From NCBI GenBank assembly GCA_964416175.1, contig CAYQDF010000112.1:1-10279 (forward strand): a DNA stretch of 10,279 nt. The letters are read 5' to 3'. This document shows positions 1 to 7,337 of the stretch, piece after piece. Made by a program: the position numbers and the translations under genes. The stretch comes from CAYQDF01 sp964416175 (GTDB lineage: Bacteria > Chloroflexota > Anaerolineae > Anaerolineales > UBA4823). Position 1 is the first letter of the stretch; each line of letters opens with the position of its first letter. The notes below the pieces were generated by a model. The model ran no database searches and was not told the DNA's origin. It was given only the letters and a program-made list of their open reading frames with translations.

Positions 1-144
1 CAGAGTGAGGTCAGGGTAAGATCATCAGGCATTCTGAGCGGAGCAGAGTGAAGTCGGGGTAAGATCGTCAGGCATTCTGAGCGGAGCAGAGTGAAGTCGG
101 GGTAAGATCGTCAGGCATTCTGAGCGGAACGGAGTGAAGTCGAA
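1..144. repeat. 43-bp direct tandem repeat, 3.3 copies
   Basis: Copies begin at 1, 44, 87 and 130 with an exact 43-base period. Copies 2 and 3 are essentially identical, copy 1 has a few changes, and copy 4 breaks off near 144, where 'gaagtcg' runs into 'aagaagcc' instead of 'gggtaaga'. Each unit holds the core CATTCTGAGCGGAGCAGAG. Cores of this type are, from memory, common dispersed repeats in Chloroflexota and some other phyla, where they often end in 'gaagtcgaagaa', as the last copy does. The array probably arose by tandem duplication of one dispersed element. It lies beyond the 3' end of the leftward kinase gene, and it may extend to the left of the window. Confidence 0.9.
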
Positions 145-237
145 GAAGCCCCCCTGGAAGTGTTCTCTCCTGACCGGGGCGAAGGGGCATTAATCCCGAA
201 TTGAAGTTGCTTAGGAAAACTTCTCGCCAACGGCTGC

Positions 238-1236
238 TTAAATGCATTCTCCGCCTTCTTCGACGTAGATGATCTTGCTACCCTGCGGCTCCATGCGGAA
301 CGCGATCGGGCGCAGCGCGGGCAGAGCGCGCATGATGGCTGGAAACCGCTCCGGGTGCGCGTAGAGCAGCAGGAACCCCCCGCCGCCCGCGCCGAGCAGC
401 TTGCCCCCGATGGCGCCGTTCCGCCGGGCAATCTCGTACCACTCGTCGATCTGCCCGGTGCTGATCCCCGCCGCCATGCTCTTCTTCTGCATCCACCCCG
501 CGTGCAGGATCTCCCCAAAAACGTCCAGATCGTTCTTAACCAGCGCATCGCGCAGCTCCCCTGCCAGGCGGGTCATGTTCCGCAGTGTGGCGCGCTTTGC
601 ACGGTCGTTCTGGGTATTGACGCTCTGCTCGCGTAAAATGCTGTCGGCGGACCGGGTCACCCCCGTGTATAACATCAACAGGCTGTTTTGCAGGCGCTGC
701 TTGGTCTCCGGGCTGCAGATCACGGGATCGACAAAGACACTTTCATCGGGGTTGAACTGGATGTACTGGAGCCCCCCGTAAGCGGCGATATACTGGTCCT
801 GCTTCCCGATCGGCTTCTTGCAGCGGTCGATCTCGATCTCGCACGCTTCCTGCGCCAGCCGCTCCGCGCCGACGTGCTGACCGACGTGGGCATACAGGGA
901 ATTGAGGAGACCGACGGTGTACGTGCTGGACGATCCAAGACCGGTCCCCTGAGAGGGGATATCCGATATCGAGGTGATCTCGATCCCGCAGGGCGGCATG
1001 ACGATCTTCAACGCTTCGCGAATCAGCTCATGTTTGAGTTCGTCGATCGTATCGACGATCTCGGTGATCGAGTAGCTGGCGCGAATTTTATCGTCGAACT
1101 TTTTATTGACTGTGATGTAGATGTACTTGTTGATCGCTGTGCTGAGCACTGCCCCGGGTTCCTGACGGTAGAATGCGGGCAGGTCACTTCCCCCTCCGGC
1201 AAAACTGATGCGTAAGGGTGTTCTGGATATAATCAC
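238..1236 (-). CDS. hddA: GHMP-family sugar kinase, probable D-glycero-D-manno-heptose 7-phosphate kinase (HddA-like)
   Basis: This 332-residue protein is a complete GHMP kinase. Motif 1 is RTPLRISFAGGGSDLP (residues 5-20). The phosphate-binding loop is PSQGTGLGSSS (94-104). GKQDQYIAAYGG (144-155) holds the probable catalytic Asp, and the C-terminal glycine loop is GGKLLGAGGGGFLL (277-290). The N-terminal AGGGSDLP and the GKQDQ block are typical of the HddA/fucokinase-like branch. That branch phosphorylates heptose 7-phosphate at C1 on the way to GDP-D-glycero-D-manno-heptose, used in S-layer or other surface glycans. The start is GTG at 1236. A GGAG box nine bases upstream supports it, and an ATG just before it is closed at once by TGA. 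No partner genes (gmhA, gmhB, hddC) lie in the window, though they could be to the left. A related sugar-1-kinase specificity cannot be excluded. The family call is firm and the substrate is inferred. Confidence 0.88.
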   Translation of the reverse strand: MIISRTPLRISFAGGGSDLPAFYRQEPGAVLSTAINKYIYITVNKKFDDKIRASYSITEIVDTIDELKHELIREALKIVMPPCGIEITSISDIPSQGTGLGSSSTYTVGLLNSLYAHVGQHVGAERLAQEACEIEIDRCKKPIGKQDQYIAAYGGLQYIQFNPDESVFVDPVICSPETKQRLQNSLLMLYTGVTRSADSILREQSVNTQNDRAKRATLRNMTRLAGELRDALVKNDLDVFGEILHAGWMQKKSMAAGISTGQIDEWYEIARRNGAIGGKLLGAGGGGFLLLYAHPERFPAIMRALPALRPIAFRMEPQGSKIIYVEEGGECI

Positions 1237-1518
1237 TCAATACATCTCCGTTCCGGCCACCCCGCTTCGCAGGAGGTGTGTGGTTTATCATCGACTGTAG
1301 CGCTCACGAGAGACCATACTGGATTGGAATCCCGTGAAATCGAGCGCCTTTTGTTCCAATCTTGCTTTGTTGCAAGCATAATTTATTGTGTCACTGCGAG
1401 GCGGCGCAGCCGACGAAGAAGTCTCCAAACCAGCCAGGAGATTGCTTCACCGCCTTCGGCGGTTCGCAATGACACATAACTTTATTCCAACTCCTTGCAA
1501 CAGAGCATACCAATCTAA
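1237..1518. other. gene-poor stretch between the kinase and the patatin relic
   Basis: No convincing coding frame on either strand. The part next to the kinase must hold its leftward promoter, but no clear -10/-35 pair stands out. Most of the rest is taken up by the fold-back repeat listed separately. Local composition is more AT-rich than the flanking genes. Confidence 0.6.
1363..1507. repeat. fold-back, MITE-like inverted repeat
   Basis: The inner arms are 1388-1426 and 1437-1475, 39 bases each around a 10-base loop. They pair at 29 of 39 positions and begin with GTGTCAYTGCGA at the outside. The outer arms TGCTTTGTTGCAAG (1363-1376) and CTTGCAACAGAGCA (1494-1507) pair at 13 of 14 positions, so the whole unit can fold back over about 145 bp. 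The right inner arm also contains the perfect small hairpin ACCGCC-TTC-GGCGGT (1449-1463). There is no open frame inside. The 'gtcattgcgag...gcaatgacac' layout matches a class of dispersed palindromes that I recall from Chloroflexota and other environmental genomes. It could be a non-autonomous mobile element or an RNA-forming repeat. Confidence 0.75.
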
Positions 1519-1848
1519 TTAACGAAAGGATCAGGGCATCGTTACAGGACGGATTGCTGCACGCGACGGGAGAGCACAGACAGGAGACATCCTGTTCAAG
1601 ATTCCATCGATGGCGGCGCGGCGGCGGTCAGCCCTTCGATCAGCGCGCTGGCGCAGGCTCTCCACGCCGGCCACACCGCCGTGCGCCGGCTCTCCCTCGG
1701 GACCGGGACAGCCCCCATGTCCTCGCGGGGCAGGACGAGTATCGGGGTGGAATGCAAATGGTGGATTGACCGAATTCTGAAGCAGCATTCACCGTCGGGA
1801 GAAGACGACGCTGACGGTCATCCCCCAGCGCAGGTCAGGATCGCCTGA
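1519..1848 (+). pseudogene. relic of a patatin-like phospholipase (C-terminal half of the domain)
   Basis: In the frame whose codons include 1609-1611 the DNA reads DGGAAAVSPSISALAQALHAG, ten or so residues, then RRLSLGTG. Patatin-like lipid acyl hydrolases carry DGG-x-x-ANNP, an Ala/Leu-rich helix and then LSLGTG at the same spacing. The Asp of DGG (codon 1609) is the second member of their Ser-Asp dyad. Third codon positions from 1609 to about 1720 are GC-rich, as in real genes here. The frame is open from the stop at 1516 to TGA 1846-1848 but has no usable start. The nucleophile block GxSxG and the oxyanion loop are missing upstream, where the fold-back repeat sits. NNP has become VSP. The 3' end runs antisense into the adaptor gene. 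It is best read as a truncated, dead gene. The family call rests on two motifs seen by eye. Confidence 0.5.
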
Positions 1849-3096
1849 GTCCAACCGGATGCGCGCCGTGTAGAGCACATCACCGGCGCGTTCGTTGAAG
1901 ACCTGAGCGATCCGTTCCACCTCGCCTTCCAATTCAAGCTCGGGAAGAGCGTCCGGGATCACGGCGACCGGGCGGTCCGGGTCGATGAGGACGACATCCA
2001 TCTCGTTCAGTTCACTCGTCTCAACGTACCAGGCCGAGAAATCAGCGAGCTGGATCACCGGCTGGTAGGCAAGGGCTGTCTCGCCAGCGGTGATTTCGAC
2101 CGTGGTCACCACACCATCAAAGGGTGCTGTGAGCTCGGCATGCGCCAGCGCCGCCTCTGCGGCAGACAGTTGGGCTTCGGCGTTTTCCAGCCGCGCTTCG
2201 GCGAGGGCAAGGTCATCCGGCGCCGGTCCATCTCGGAGGTCTTCGTAGGCTCTGCGAGCGTCTTCGCGGGCTGCCTCCGCTTCAGAAACTGCTGCCCGAG
2301 CCGCTTCCAGGTCGTTCCTCAGGCGTTCGTGTTCGCGCAGCGCGTCCGCATATCTTTTCTCTGCCTCGTCCAGGTCGTCTTCAGCGCGCTGGCGGGTGCT
2401 GTTGTCCTCTGAGAGGTCGGCGTAACGATCGAACTCCTCCTGAGCTTCGTCCAGGGCCTCTTTCTCATCCTGGACTTTCTCCCAGGCCTCATCGAGGTCA
2501 GCCTGATAATCGGGCGTGTCCAGGTCGTCCAGCAACTGCCGGGCTTCGATCAGCCGGCGTTCAGCGAGGACGAACGCCTGGTACGCTTGGCTGCTGGCCA
2601 GGGAAGCATTCTCTTTCAGATCGTCCAGGGCTTGCTGCGCGCTCACGTGCTCAAGTTCAGCTGCGGTTTTCGCAGCCAGGAGGCTTTCCGTATCGCCCAG
2701 GCGGGCCAGGAGCTGGCCGGCGATCACATGATCCCCTTCCGCCACCAGGACTTCGACGACTGGGCCTGGCTGGAGGAAGCTCAGCCAGGCTGCCCGGGTG
2801 GGCACCAGCCGACCTTCTGTCGTCAGCTCGTTCCCGGAAGCAATAACCGGGATGCTGGTCGGTTCCTGAGTCGGCGCATCCCCCTCTCCGGCGATCCGCT
2901 CGACGACGCTGCACCCGCTCACCATTCCCCCGGCAGCCAGAGCAGCAAGGAGCAGCGTGAACCCGACGCGGAGCCCAGGCACACCGCTCCAGAATCGGCT
3001 CTGCGCGCCAGACCGCAGCTCCGGCCGCATCCGATCGGCAGCTTGCCCCCAAAATCCGCTGTGAGCCCAGAATTTACTAGTTGTTCGCACACTCAT
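1789..3096 (-). CDS. HlyD/MacA-type efflux adaptor (membrane fusion protein), lipoprotein
   Basis: This 435-residue adaptor probably links the FtsX-type permease to the outside of the cell. Residues 43-62 form a hydrophobic segment ending in the lipobox V-S-G-C, so Cys62 should be lipidated and the protein held on the outer face of the membrane. About 88-140 is the first half of a barrel-sandwich (lipoyl-like) domain. Residues 145-320 are a long charged Ala/Glu/Leu coiled coil. The second lipoyl half follows as LTAPFDGVVTTVEITAGE (322-339), then a beta-barrel region to 435. The start is ATG 3096, with AAGGA about ten bases upstream. The roughly 40 residues before the hydrophobic segment are long for a lipoprotein, so Met23 is a possible alternative start. 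It is the last gene of the leftward operon, 100 bases after the permease, and may have some independent expression. Confidence 0.88.
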   Translation of the reverse strand: MSVRTTSKFWAHSGFWGQAADRMRPELRSGAQSRFWSGVPGLRVGFTLLLAALAAGGMVSGCSVVERIAGEGDAPTQEPTSIPVIASGNELTTEGRLVPTRAAWLSFLQPGPVVEVLVAEGDHVIAGQLLARLGDTESLLAAKTAAELEHVSAQQALDDLKENASLASSQAYQAFVLAERRLIEARQLLDDLDTPDYQADLDEAWEKVQDEKEALDEAQEEFDRYADLSEDNSTRQRAEDDLDEAEKRYADALREHERLRNDLEAARAAVSEAEAAREDARRAYEDLRDGPAPDDLALAEARLENAEAQLSAAEAALAHAELTAPFDGVVTTVEITAGETALAYQPVIQLADFSAWYVETSELNEMDVVLIDPDRPVAVIPDALPELELEGEVERIAQVFNERAGDVLYTARIRLDSGDPDLRWGMTVSVVFSRR

Positions 3097-3196
3097 GTCG
3101 GTATCATCCTTGAGAAATTATCGAGATCGTTGCCAGACTTGTCGCCCACGCCAAAGACCGAGCCAGTCCATGCAAGTACCCTTCAGATTGTTCGCC

Positions 3197-5611
3197 TCAC
3201 TCGTACGCCAGGACTTCGCGGATGGTCAGGCGGGTGGCGTGGCGCGCCGGCAGGAGGCTGGCCAGCGAGGACAGCACGACCACCGCCCCCAGCCAGATCA
3301 GGAAGCCGGTGGGCGTGATGCCGAGGGTGGAAGGCGCGCTGAAGATGGCCTGGCTGATGGCATCCGACAGCGCTTTGCTGATGGGAAACGCCAGCAGAGA
3401 CCCCAACACCCAGCTGAGCAGACCGATCAACAGGCCCTCGACGATCACCATGCGCATCAGGATCGAATTCGTAGCGCCGATGGCGCGCATCACGCCGATC
3501 TCTCGCGTGCGCTCCAGCACGTTCATGCTCATCGTCCCGGCCAGGCCAATGCTGCCGACCAGGGCGGTCAGGATCGCTAGAAAGAAAAGAAAGGCGGTCA
3601 GGATCGCAAAGCCGTCGGAAGCCAGCCTGCTCAGCGACTCGCCAGCCTGGACCTCGGCCACCCTGATTCCGGCTGCCGCGAGGGCAGCTTCCACCTGCTT
3701 TCCCAGCAATTCCTGCTCGGCTTCTGTCATCCCGCTGCGATCGCCGACCAGCCTGAAAGTGGAAGCCCGTCCGGGCTGGTCCAGGACCCTGGAAAGCTCC
3801 TCGAAACTGGTGTAAGCGATATTGCCAGCGCTGTTCCCGACCAGCTGAAAGAACCCGACGACGATCCATTCCGTCTCCCGGTCCTGGATGGTCATCCGCA
3901 CCGCGTCGCCGATCTGGAGGCCTGGATACAGGCTGGCGAACCGCTCGTTGACCGCCACGGCGTTGGTATCGCCGGGGATGATCCAGCGCCCCTCCAGCAG
4001 GATCGGCTCCACGAGGGCGCTGCTGGCCGGCGGGCCAAGGACCTGGACACTTTCGCCAGAGGTACCGTCGGGGTTGATGAGCTCCCCATCCGCGATCGCC
4101 CATCCCTCCAGGTGCGCCACGCCAGCGACGGTCGAGACTGCCTGGGCAACGCGCTCGATGCGGTGCGGGCGCGTCAGCGTCACATTGACATCGCCCTGGA
4201 AATACCGCCCGATCTTTTCAACGTAGTTGTTCATCGAAGTCTGGACGTTGAAAGCGCCGATGAAGAGCGCCCCGCCCAGCGCCAGGGTGATCAGGGTAAG
4301 CAGCATGCGGGACTTCTGGCGGAAGGCATTGCGCACCGAGATCAGCAGGGGCCTGGAGAGGATGTGCAGGCGCGCTGCCAGCCGGCTGACCCGTCCCATC
4401 CCGGTGGGCATATCCTGGGATACACCGCTAAGCGCCTGTTGCACGCTGATCCGCGCCCCTTGCAGGACCGGCACGAGGGCAGCCGCCAGCGGGGCAAGGA
4501 TCGCCAGGCCAGCTTGCAAGGCGATCACCCAGGAGACGAGGCGCGGCCCTTGAAAATTGAAATTAACCTCCCCGGCCAGAGTGCGGACCTGGTTGAAGGC
4601 TACCTGGGCTGACAGCGGGATGGAGATCACCGCTGCGAGCAGGCCAAAGATCAGGATCAGGCTCAGGTACAGCGCAACGATCTGCCGGCGGCGGGCGCCC
4701 AGAGATTTCATGATCCCGATCTGCTGCACCTGCTGCTTCATCAATGCCTGGAGCGTGTTCGTGATCAGAAAACCGCTCAGGAACACGGTGAACAGTCCCA
4801 GCAGGGCCAGCACGCCGATCAGAGCATCCACGTACACCCGGTTGGGATGGTCAAACGAGGACCGGGTGCGCAGGCTGCTGATCGGGTAACCGCTGATCTC
4901 CAGCTCCCGGAGCACATTGTCAGCCACGTATTCGATGTTTTTCCGGCTGCCCCGGTCGCCTTCCACAGTGAGGTAGAGGGTGTTGTACAGACCTGGAGGC
5001 AGAAAGCCGAGCCACTCGGCAGTGGCCGGCGTGACAAATCCCTGGGGAGGGGCCAGAAAGAACCCGGGGCCGGCGGCGAAAGCGCCCAGAGTCTGGTCGC
5101 TCACAACCCCGACCACTTCCAGCTGGCGCTCCCGCCCGTCAGCCAGCTCCAGCGTGATCACATCGCCGACCCCGGCGTTGGTGTTGGCGAGTTTGTAGCG
5201 CTCCAGGACGATCTGGTGGTCGGCAGGTGGAAATGTCCCGGCTGCCAGGCGCAGCTGGTTCAGGCGCATGGAGTCGATCTCCTCGGGTGCATGGATTTCT
5301 ATCTGAATCCACTCATCCGGTCCAGCAGACAGCCGCAAATGAAAAATCTGCTCGCCCTGCGCTTCCTCCACCCCCGGCATGCGCCGGACGCGCTTCAGCG
5401 CCTGCTCGTCGAATGGTCCGCCCTGGAGCTGGATGTTCGCCGGGTTGGCGCCGGCATAGCCGAGCCGCATGTCTTCGGACATGATGGCGTAAATCGTCGC
5501 GATGACTCCCAGGGCAAACAGCCCCACCGTGATCGAAGCGGTGACGAGCAGCGAGCGAGTCTGGTTCCCCCACAGATCGGAGAGGATCTTGCGAAAACGC
5601 GGGCGGTTCAA
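3197..5611 (-). CDS. ABC transporter permease with two FtsX/MacB-type halves
   Basis: The 804-residue integral membrane protein has a duplicated layout. Half one has a membrane segment at about 21-43, an extracellular MacB-type domain (44-255) and three more segments near 262-285, 313-333 and 362-384. Half two has a segment at about 436-455, a second external domain (456-665) and segments near 668-695, 720-745 and 768-790. Both halves carry the FtsX coupling pattern after the first core helix: QQIGIMKSLGARRRQ (296-310) and RTREIGVMRAIGATN (701-715). I place the start at TTG 5611. It follows the ATPase B stop by 16 bases, has an AGAGGGGG ribosome site at suitable distance, and leaves a normal cytoplasmic lead-in (NRPRFRKILSDLWGNQTRS). 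The same frame stays open to 5794, but those extra codons lie inside the ATPase gene and look unlike a permease. A single polypeptide probably forms the whole channel and works with the two ATPases upstream. The substrate is unknown, with amphipathic drugs, peptides or lipids being usual for the family. Confidence 0.88.
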   Translation of the reverse strand: MNRPRFRKILSDLWGNQTRSLLVTASITVGLFALGVIATIYAIMSEDMRLGYAGANPANIQLQGGPFDEQALKRVRRMPGVEEAQGEQIFHLRLSAGPDEWIQIEIHAPEEIDSMRLNQLRLAAGTFPPADHQIVLERYKLANTNAGVGDVITLELADGRERQLEVVGVVSDQTLGAFAAGPGFFLAPPQGFVTPATAEWLGFLPPGLYNTLYLTVEGDRGSRKNIEYVADNVLRELEISGYPISSLRTRSSFDHPNRVYVDALIGVLALLGLFTVFLSGFLITNTLQALMKQQVQQIGIMKSLGARRRQIVALYLSLILIFGLLAAVISIPLSAQVAFNQVRTLAGEVNFNFQGPRLVSWVIALQAGLAILAPLAAALVPVLQGARISVQQALSGVSQDMPTGMGRVSRLAARLHILSRPLLISVRNAFRQKSRMLLTLITLALGGALFIGAFNVQTSMNNYVEKIGRYFQGDVNVTLTRPHRIERVAQAVSTVAGVAHLEGWAIADGELINPDGTSGESVQVLGPPASSALVEPILLEGRWIIPGDTNAVAVNERFASLYPGLQIGDAVRMTIQDRETEWIVVGFFQLVGNSAGNIAYTSFEELSRVLDQPGRASTFRLVGDRSGMTEAEQELLGKQVEAALAAAGIRVAEVQAGESLSRLASDGFAILTAFLFFLAILTALVGSIGLAGTMSMNVLERTREIGVMRAIGATNSILMRMVIVEGLLIGLLSWVLGSLLAFPISKALSDAISQAIFSAPSTLGITPTGFLIWLGAVVVLSSLASLLPARHATRLTIREVLAYE

Positions 5612-5627
5612 GGCTGTCTGCCCCCTC
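5612..5627 (-). promoter_or_regulatory. ribosome binding site for the TTG start of the permease
   Basis: Between the ATPase B stop (TAA, 5630-5628) and TTG 5611 the minus strand reads AGAGGGGG-CAGACAGCC, a purine-rich site with about nine bases of spacing. It decides the start of the permease and explains how a TTG codon can be used just after the upstream stop. Confidence 0.6.
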
Positions 5628-6464
5628 TTATGATCCTGCGCCCGAGGCGGGCGCCTGCGGGATGCGCCTGAGGGCTGGAGCGGAGTGCGATACCCCGGCA
5701 GATTCCCGCCATTTCGGCACCTGGCGGAAGTCATCCACGAGCCGGCCGTCGGAAAGCCGAAGGACGCGGTCCGTGTGCTCCGCCAGAGCTTCATCGTGCG
5801 TGACCATCAGGATCGTTTTCCCCTGCGCGACGAGGCTCGTGAAGATTGAAAAGACCGCTTCCGCAGTCTGCGTATCCAGGTTTCCGGTCGGTTCATCGGC
5901 GATCAGGAGCGGGGGATCGTTGGCAAGGGCGCGGGCGATCGCGGCTGCCTGCTGCTGCCCCCCAGATACAGCCGCCGGCAATTTATCGGCGAATTTTTCC
6001 AGGCGCACCAGCCGGAGCAGCTCCATCGCCCGGGCCGGGCGCTCATCGAGTGGATAGACATTGCAGAAATCCATCGGCAACATGACATTTTCCAGGAGAG
6101 TAAGGGTTGGGAGCAGCTGGAAGAACTGGAAGACTATCCCCAGGTTGCGCCCGCGCCAGGCAGACATCTTGCTCTCGCTGATATTCTGGATGCACTCGCC
6201 GCGCACGCACACGGTGCCTGTCGTCGGACGATCGATTCCGGTGAGCATGTTCACCAGGGTGGACTTGCCGCTCCCGGAACGTCCCAGGACGCTCACGAAC
6301 TCTCCCTGGTAGAAACACGCGGTGATGTCCCGCAGCGCGGCGAACTCTCCAGCCGGGGTCTTGAAGACCTTGCTGATGTGTTCCATCTCGATCAGCGGCG
6401 ATCCGAGCTGCGCGCTCTCTGGGCAGGGATCCCGCCCGTTTCCCGGAGGAGGAAGGATCGCCAC
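5628..6464 (-). CDS. ABC transporter ATPase B (MacB/LolD type)
   Basis: This 278-residue nucleotide-binding subunit has Walker A GRSGSGKST (61-69), Q-loop Gln113, ABC signature VSGGQQQAAA (166-175), Walker B LLIADE (186-191), D-loop NLD (195-197) and switch His223. All ATP-handling residues are present. However, the Arg that normally follows SGGQQQ is Ala (position 173 by my count), unlike ATPase A. The N-terminal stretch of about 25 residues and the C-terminal tail of about 30 (Pro/Ala/Ser-rich) are longer than usual. Start GTG 6464 is supported by GGAGGG with seven-base spacing, a site that lies within the last codons of ATPase A, so the two genes are probably translationally coupled (3 bases between stop and start). 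ATG at codon 27 is a weaker alternative because nothing like a ribosome site precedes it. It probably pairs with ATPase A under the permease. Confidence 0.88.
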   Translation of the reverse strand: MAILPPPGNGRDPCPESAQLGSPLIEMEHISKVFKTPAGEFAALRDITACFYQGEFVSVLGRSGSGKSTLVNMLTGIDRPTTGTVCVRGECIQNISESKMSAWRGRNLGIVFQFFQLLPTLTLLENVMLPMDFCNVYPLDERPARAMELLRLVRLEKFADKLPAAVSGGQQQAAAIARALANDPPLLIADEPTGNLDTQTAEAVFSIFTSLVAQGKTILMVTHDEALAEHTDRVLRLSDGRLVDDFRQVPKWRESAGVSHSAPALRRIPQAPASGAGS

Positions 6465-6467
6465 GAA

Positions 6468-7196
6468 TCAACCCTCCGTTCGGACGATTTCTCCGTCCAC
6501 CAGCAGCAGGGTCCGGTCGACTTGCGCGGCGAGGAGACGGTCATGGGTGACCATCAGGATGGTCTTCCCCCGGCGGTGAAGCTCGGCGAAGATGGCAAAG
6601 ATCGATTCCGCGGTCTGTGAATCCAGGCGGCCGGTCGGCTCATCTGCCACGATGAACGCCGGGTCGTTCGCCAGGGCGCGGGCGATAGCCACGCGCTGCT
6701 GCTGCCCGCCGGAGATCGCCGATGGGAGCTTGCCGGCGTGCTCTTCCAGCCCCACCTGGCGGAGCAGTTCTCGGGCGCGCAGCTGGCTCCGCCCGTTGCG
6801 GAGCAGCCCGGTCAGATCCAGGGGCAGCAATACGTTGTCGAGCAGGGAGAGGGTGGGCATCAGATAAAAAGACTGGTAGATGATCCCCAGGCGCTTGCCA
6901 CGCCAGAGCGCGAGGCGCTCTTCGTCCATACTGTGGATTGGCATGCCATCCACCCAGATATCGCCGGATGTCAGTCGGTCCACGCCGGTGAGCACGTTGA
7001 CCAGGGTGGTTTTCCCGGCGCCGGAAGGTCCCAGGATGGCAATGAATTCACCCGGGTAGACGTCGAGGTCCACTCCTCTCAGGGCAGGGAATTCACCGGC
7101 AGCGGTCTTGTAGACCTTGGTGACGCCGCGCATTCGGATGATCGGTTCCTGATGATCGGCGCGGGTCGCTGCGGAATCTAACTGGTGCACAAGCAC
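6468..7196 (-). CDS. ABC transporter ATPase A (MacB/LolD type)
   Basis: This 242-residue ATPase is the first gene of the leftward operon. Walker A is GPSGAGKT (56-63), the Q-loop Gln108, the signature ISGGQQQRVA (161-170), Walker B FIVADE (181-186), the D-loop RLD (190-192) and the switch His218. Together these form a canonical, probably active nucleotide-binding domain of the MacB/LolD class. The start is GTG 7196, preceded by GGGAGG at nine bases. The alternative GTG two codons later is spaced less well. Promoter control is likely through the TetR protein encoded divergently. It shares much sequence with ATPase B (for example ARALANDP, ADEPTG-LD-QTAE and GKTILMVTHD), so the pair probably arose by duplication. 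The product acts on the cytoplasmic face with the two-FtsX permease. Confidence 0.9.
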   Translation of the reverse strand: MLVHQLDSAATRADHQEPIIRMRGVTKVYKTAAGEFPALRGVDLDVYPGEFIAILGPSGAGKTTLVNVLTGVDRLTSGDIWVDGMPIHSMDEERLALWRGKRLGIIYQSFYLMPTLSLLDNVLLPLDLTGLLRNGRSQLRARELLRQVGLEEHAGKLPSAISGGQQQRVAIARALANDPAFIVADEPTGRLDSQTAESIFAIFAELHRRGKTILMVTHDRLLAAQVDRTLLLVDGEIVRTEG

Positions 7197-7300
7197 GGAT
7201 ATAAACCTCCCGGTTTGCCCTTGCGGGAACGATGCGCTCCGAAGCGGTCCACGGCGCTGAGGCTTTCCTCCCCGCAGGGGTTTGTGATAAAACGAGCTAA

Positions 7301-7306
7301 ATTATA
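7301..7306 (-). promoter_or_regulatory. -10 box of the leftward ABC operon promoter
   Basis: The plus strand ATTATA reads TATAAT on the minus strand, a perfect consensus -10 in a very AT-rich island (about 7288-7350) inside GC-rich DNA. No good TTGACA match lies 16-18 bases upstream on the minus strand (the nearest is ACAATG), as is common for promoters that depend on a regulator. The leader to GTG 7196 would be about 95-100 bases. Confidence 0.55.
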
Positions 7307-7334
7307 CACTGTATTATTCTAGACATTGTATTAT
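7301..7334. promoter_or_regulatory. two adjacent 17-bp operator-like sites for the TetR repressor
   Basis: Site 1, ATTATACACTGTATTAT (7301-7317), is a palindrome around base 7309 with 7 of 8 arm positions paired. Site 2 (7318-7334) has the same core and right arm, ACA-T-TGTATTAT, with a degenerate left arm. The cores ACA-N-TGT begin at 7306 and 7323, 17 bases apart. They fill the gap between the two divergent -10 boxes, so a bound dimer pair would shut both promoters. That TetR proteins bind 15-20 bp palindromes beside their own gene is family knowledge. The assignment to this regulator is inferred from position. Confidence 0.55.
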
Positions 7335-7337
7335 AAT
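7332..7337 (+). promoter_or_regulatory. -10 box of the rightward TetR gene promoter
   Basis: TATAAT on the plus strand. The leftward TATAAT is 25 bases away, so the two promoters are back to back and their -35 regions overlap. The -35 position (CTGTAT, 7309-7314) is poor. The implied leader to the repressor start at 7559 is long, about 215 bases. Confidence 0.5.

Noticed and set aside
1..144. Regularly spaced repeats that could suggest a CRISPR array
   Set aside because: The units abut with no variable spacers; the whole 43-base period repeats.
203..223. Small hairpin GAAGTT...AACTTC after the kinase gene as a terminator
   Set aside because: The stem is only six AT-rich pairs and no T-run follows it on the minus strand.
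1535..1612. A second frame reading GRIAARDGRAQTGDILFKIPS just before the patatin relic, as a frameshifted upstream part
   Set aside because: It has no patatin motif and the link cannot be supported by eye, so it was left out of the relic.
1531..1788. Leftward 85-codon frame
   Set aside because: It is antisense to the patatin relic and resembles nothing; its Arg/Gly/Ala/Pro-rich content is typical of a shadow frame.
2587..3318. Rightward 243-codon frame over the adaptor start
   Set aside because: It is antisense to the adaptor signal peptide and lipoyl region; the predicted protein has no recognisable fold.
4847..5671. Rightward 274-codon frame inside the permease gene
   Set aside because: It is antisense to a well-supported membrane protein, has no ribosome site or domain and a shadow-type composition.
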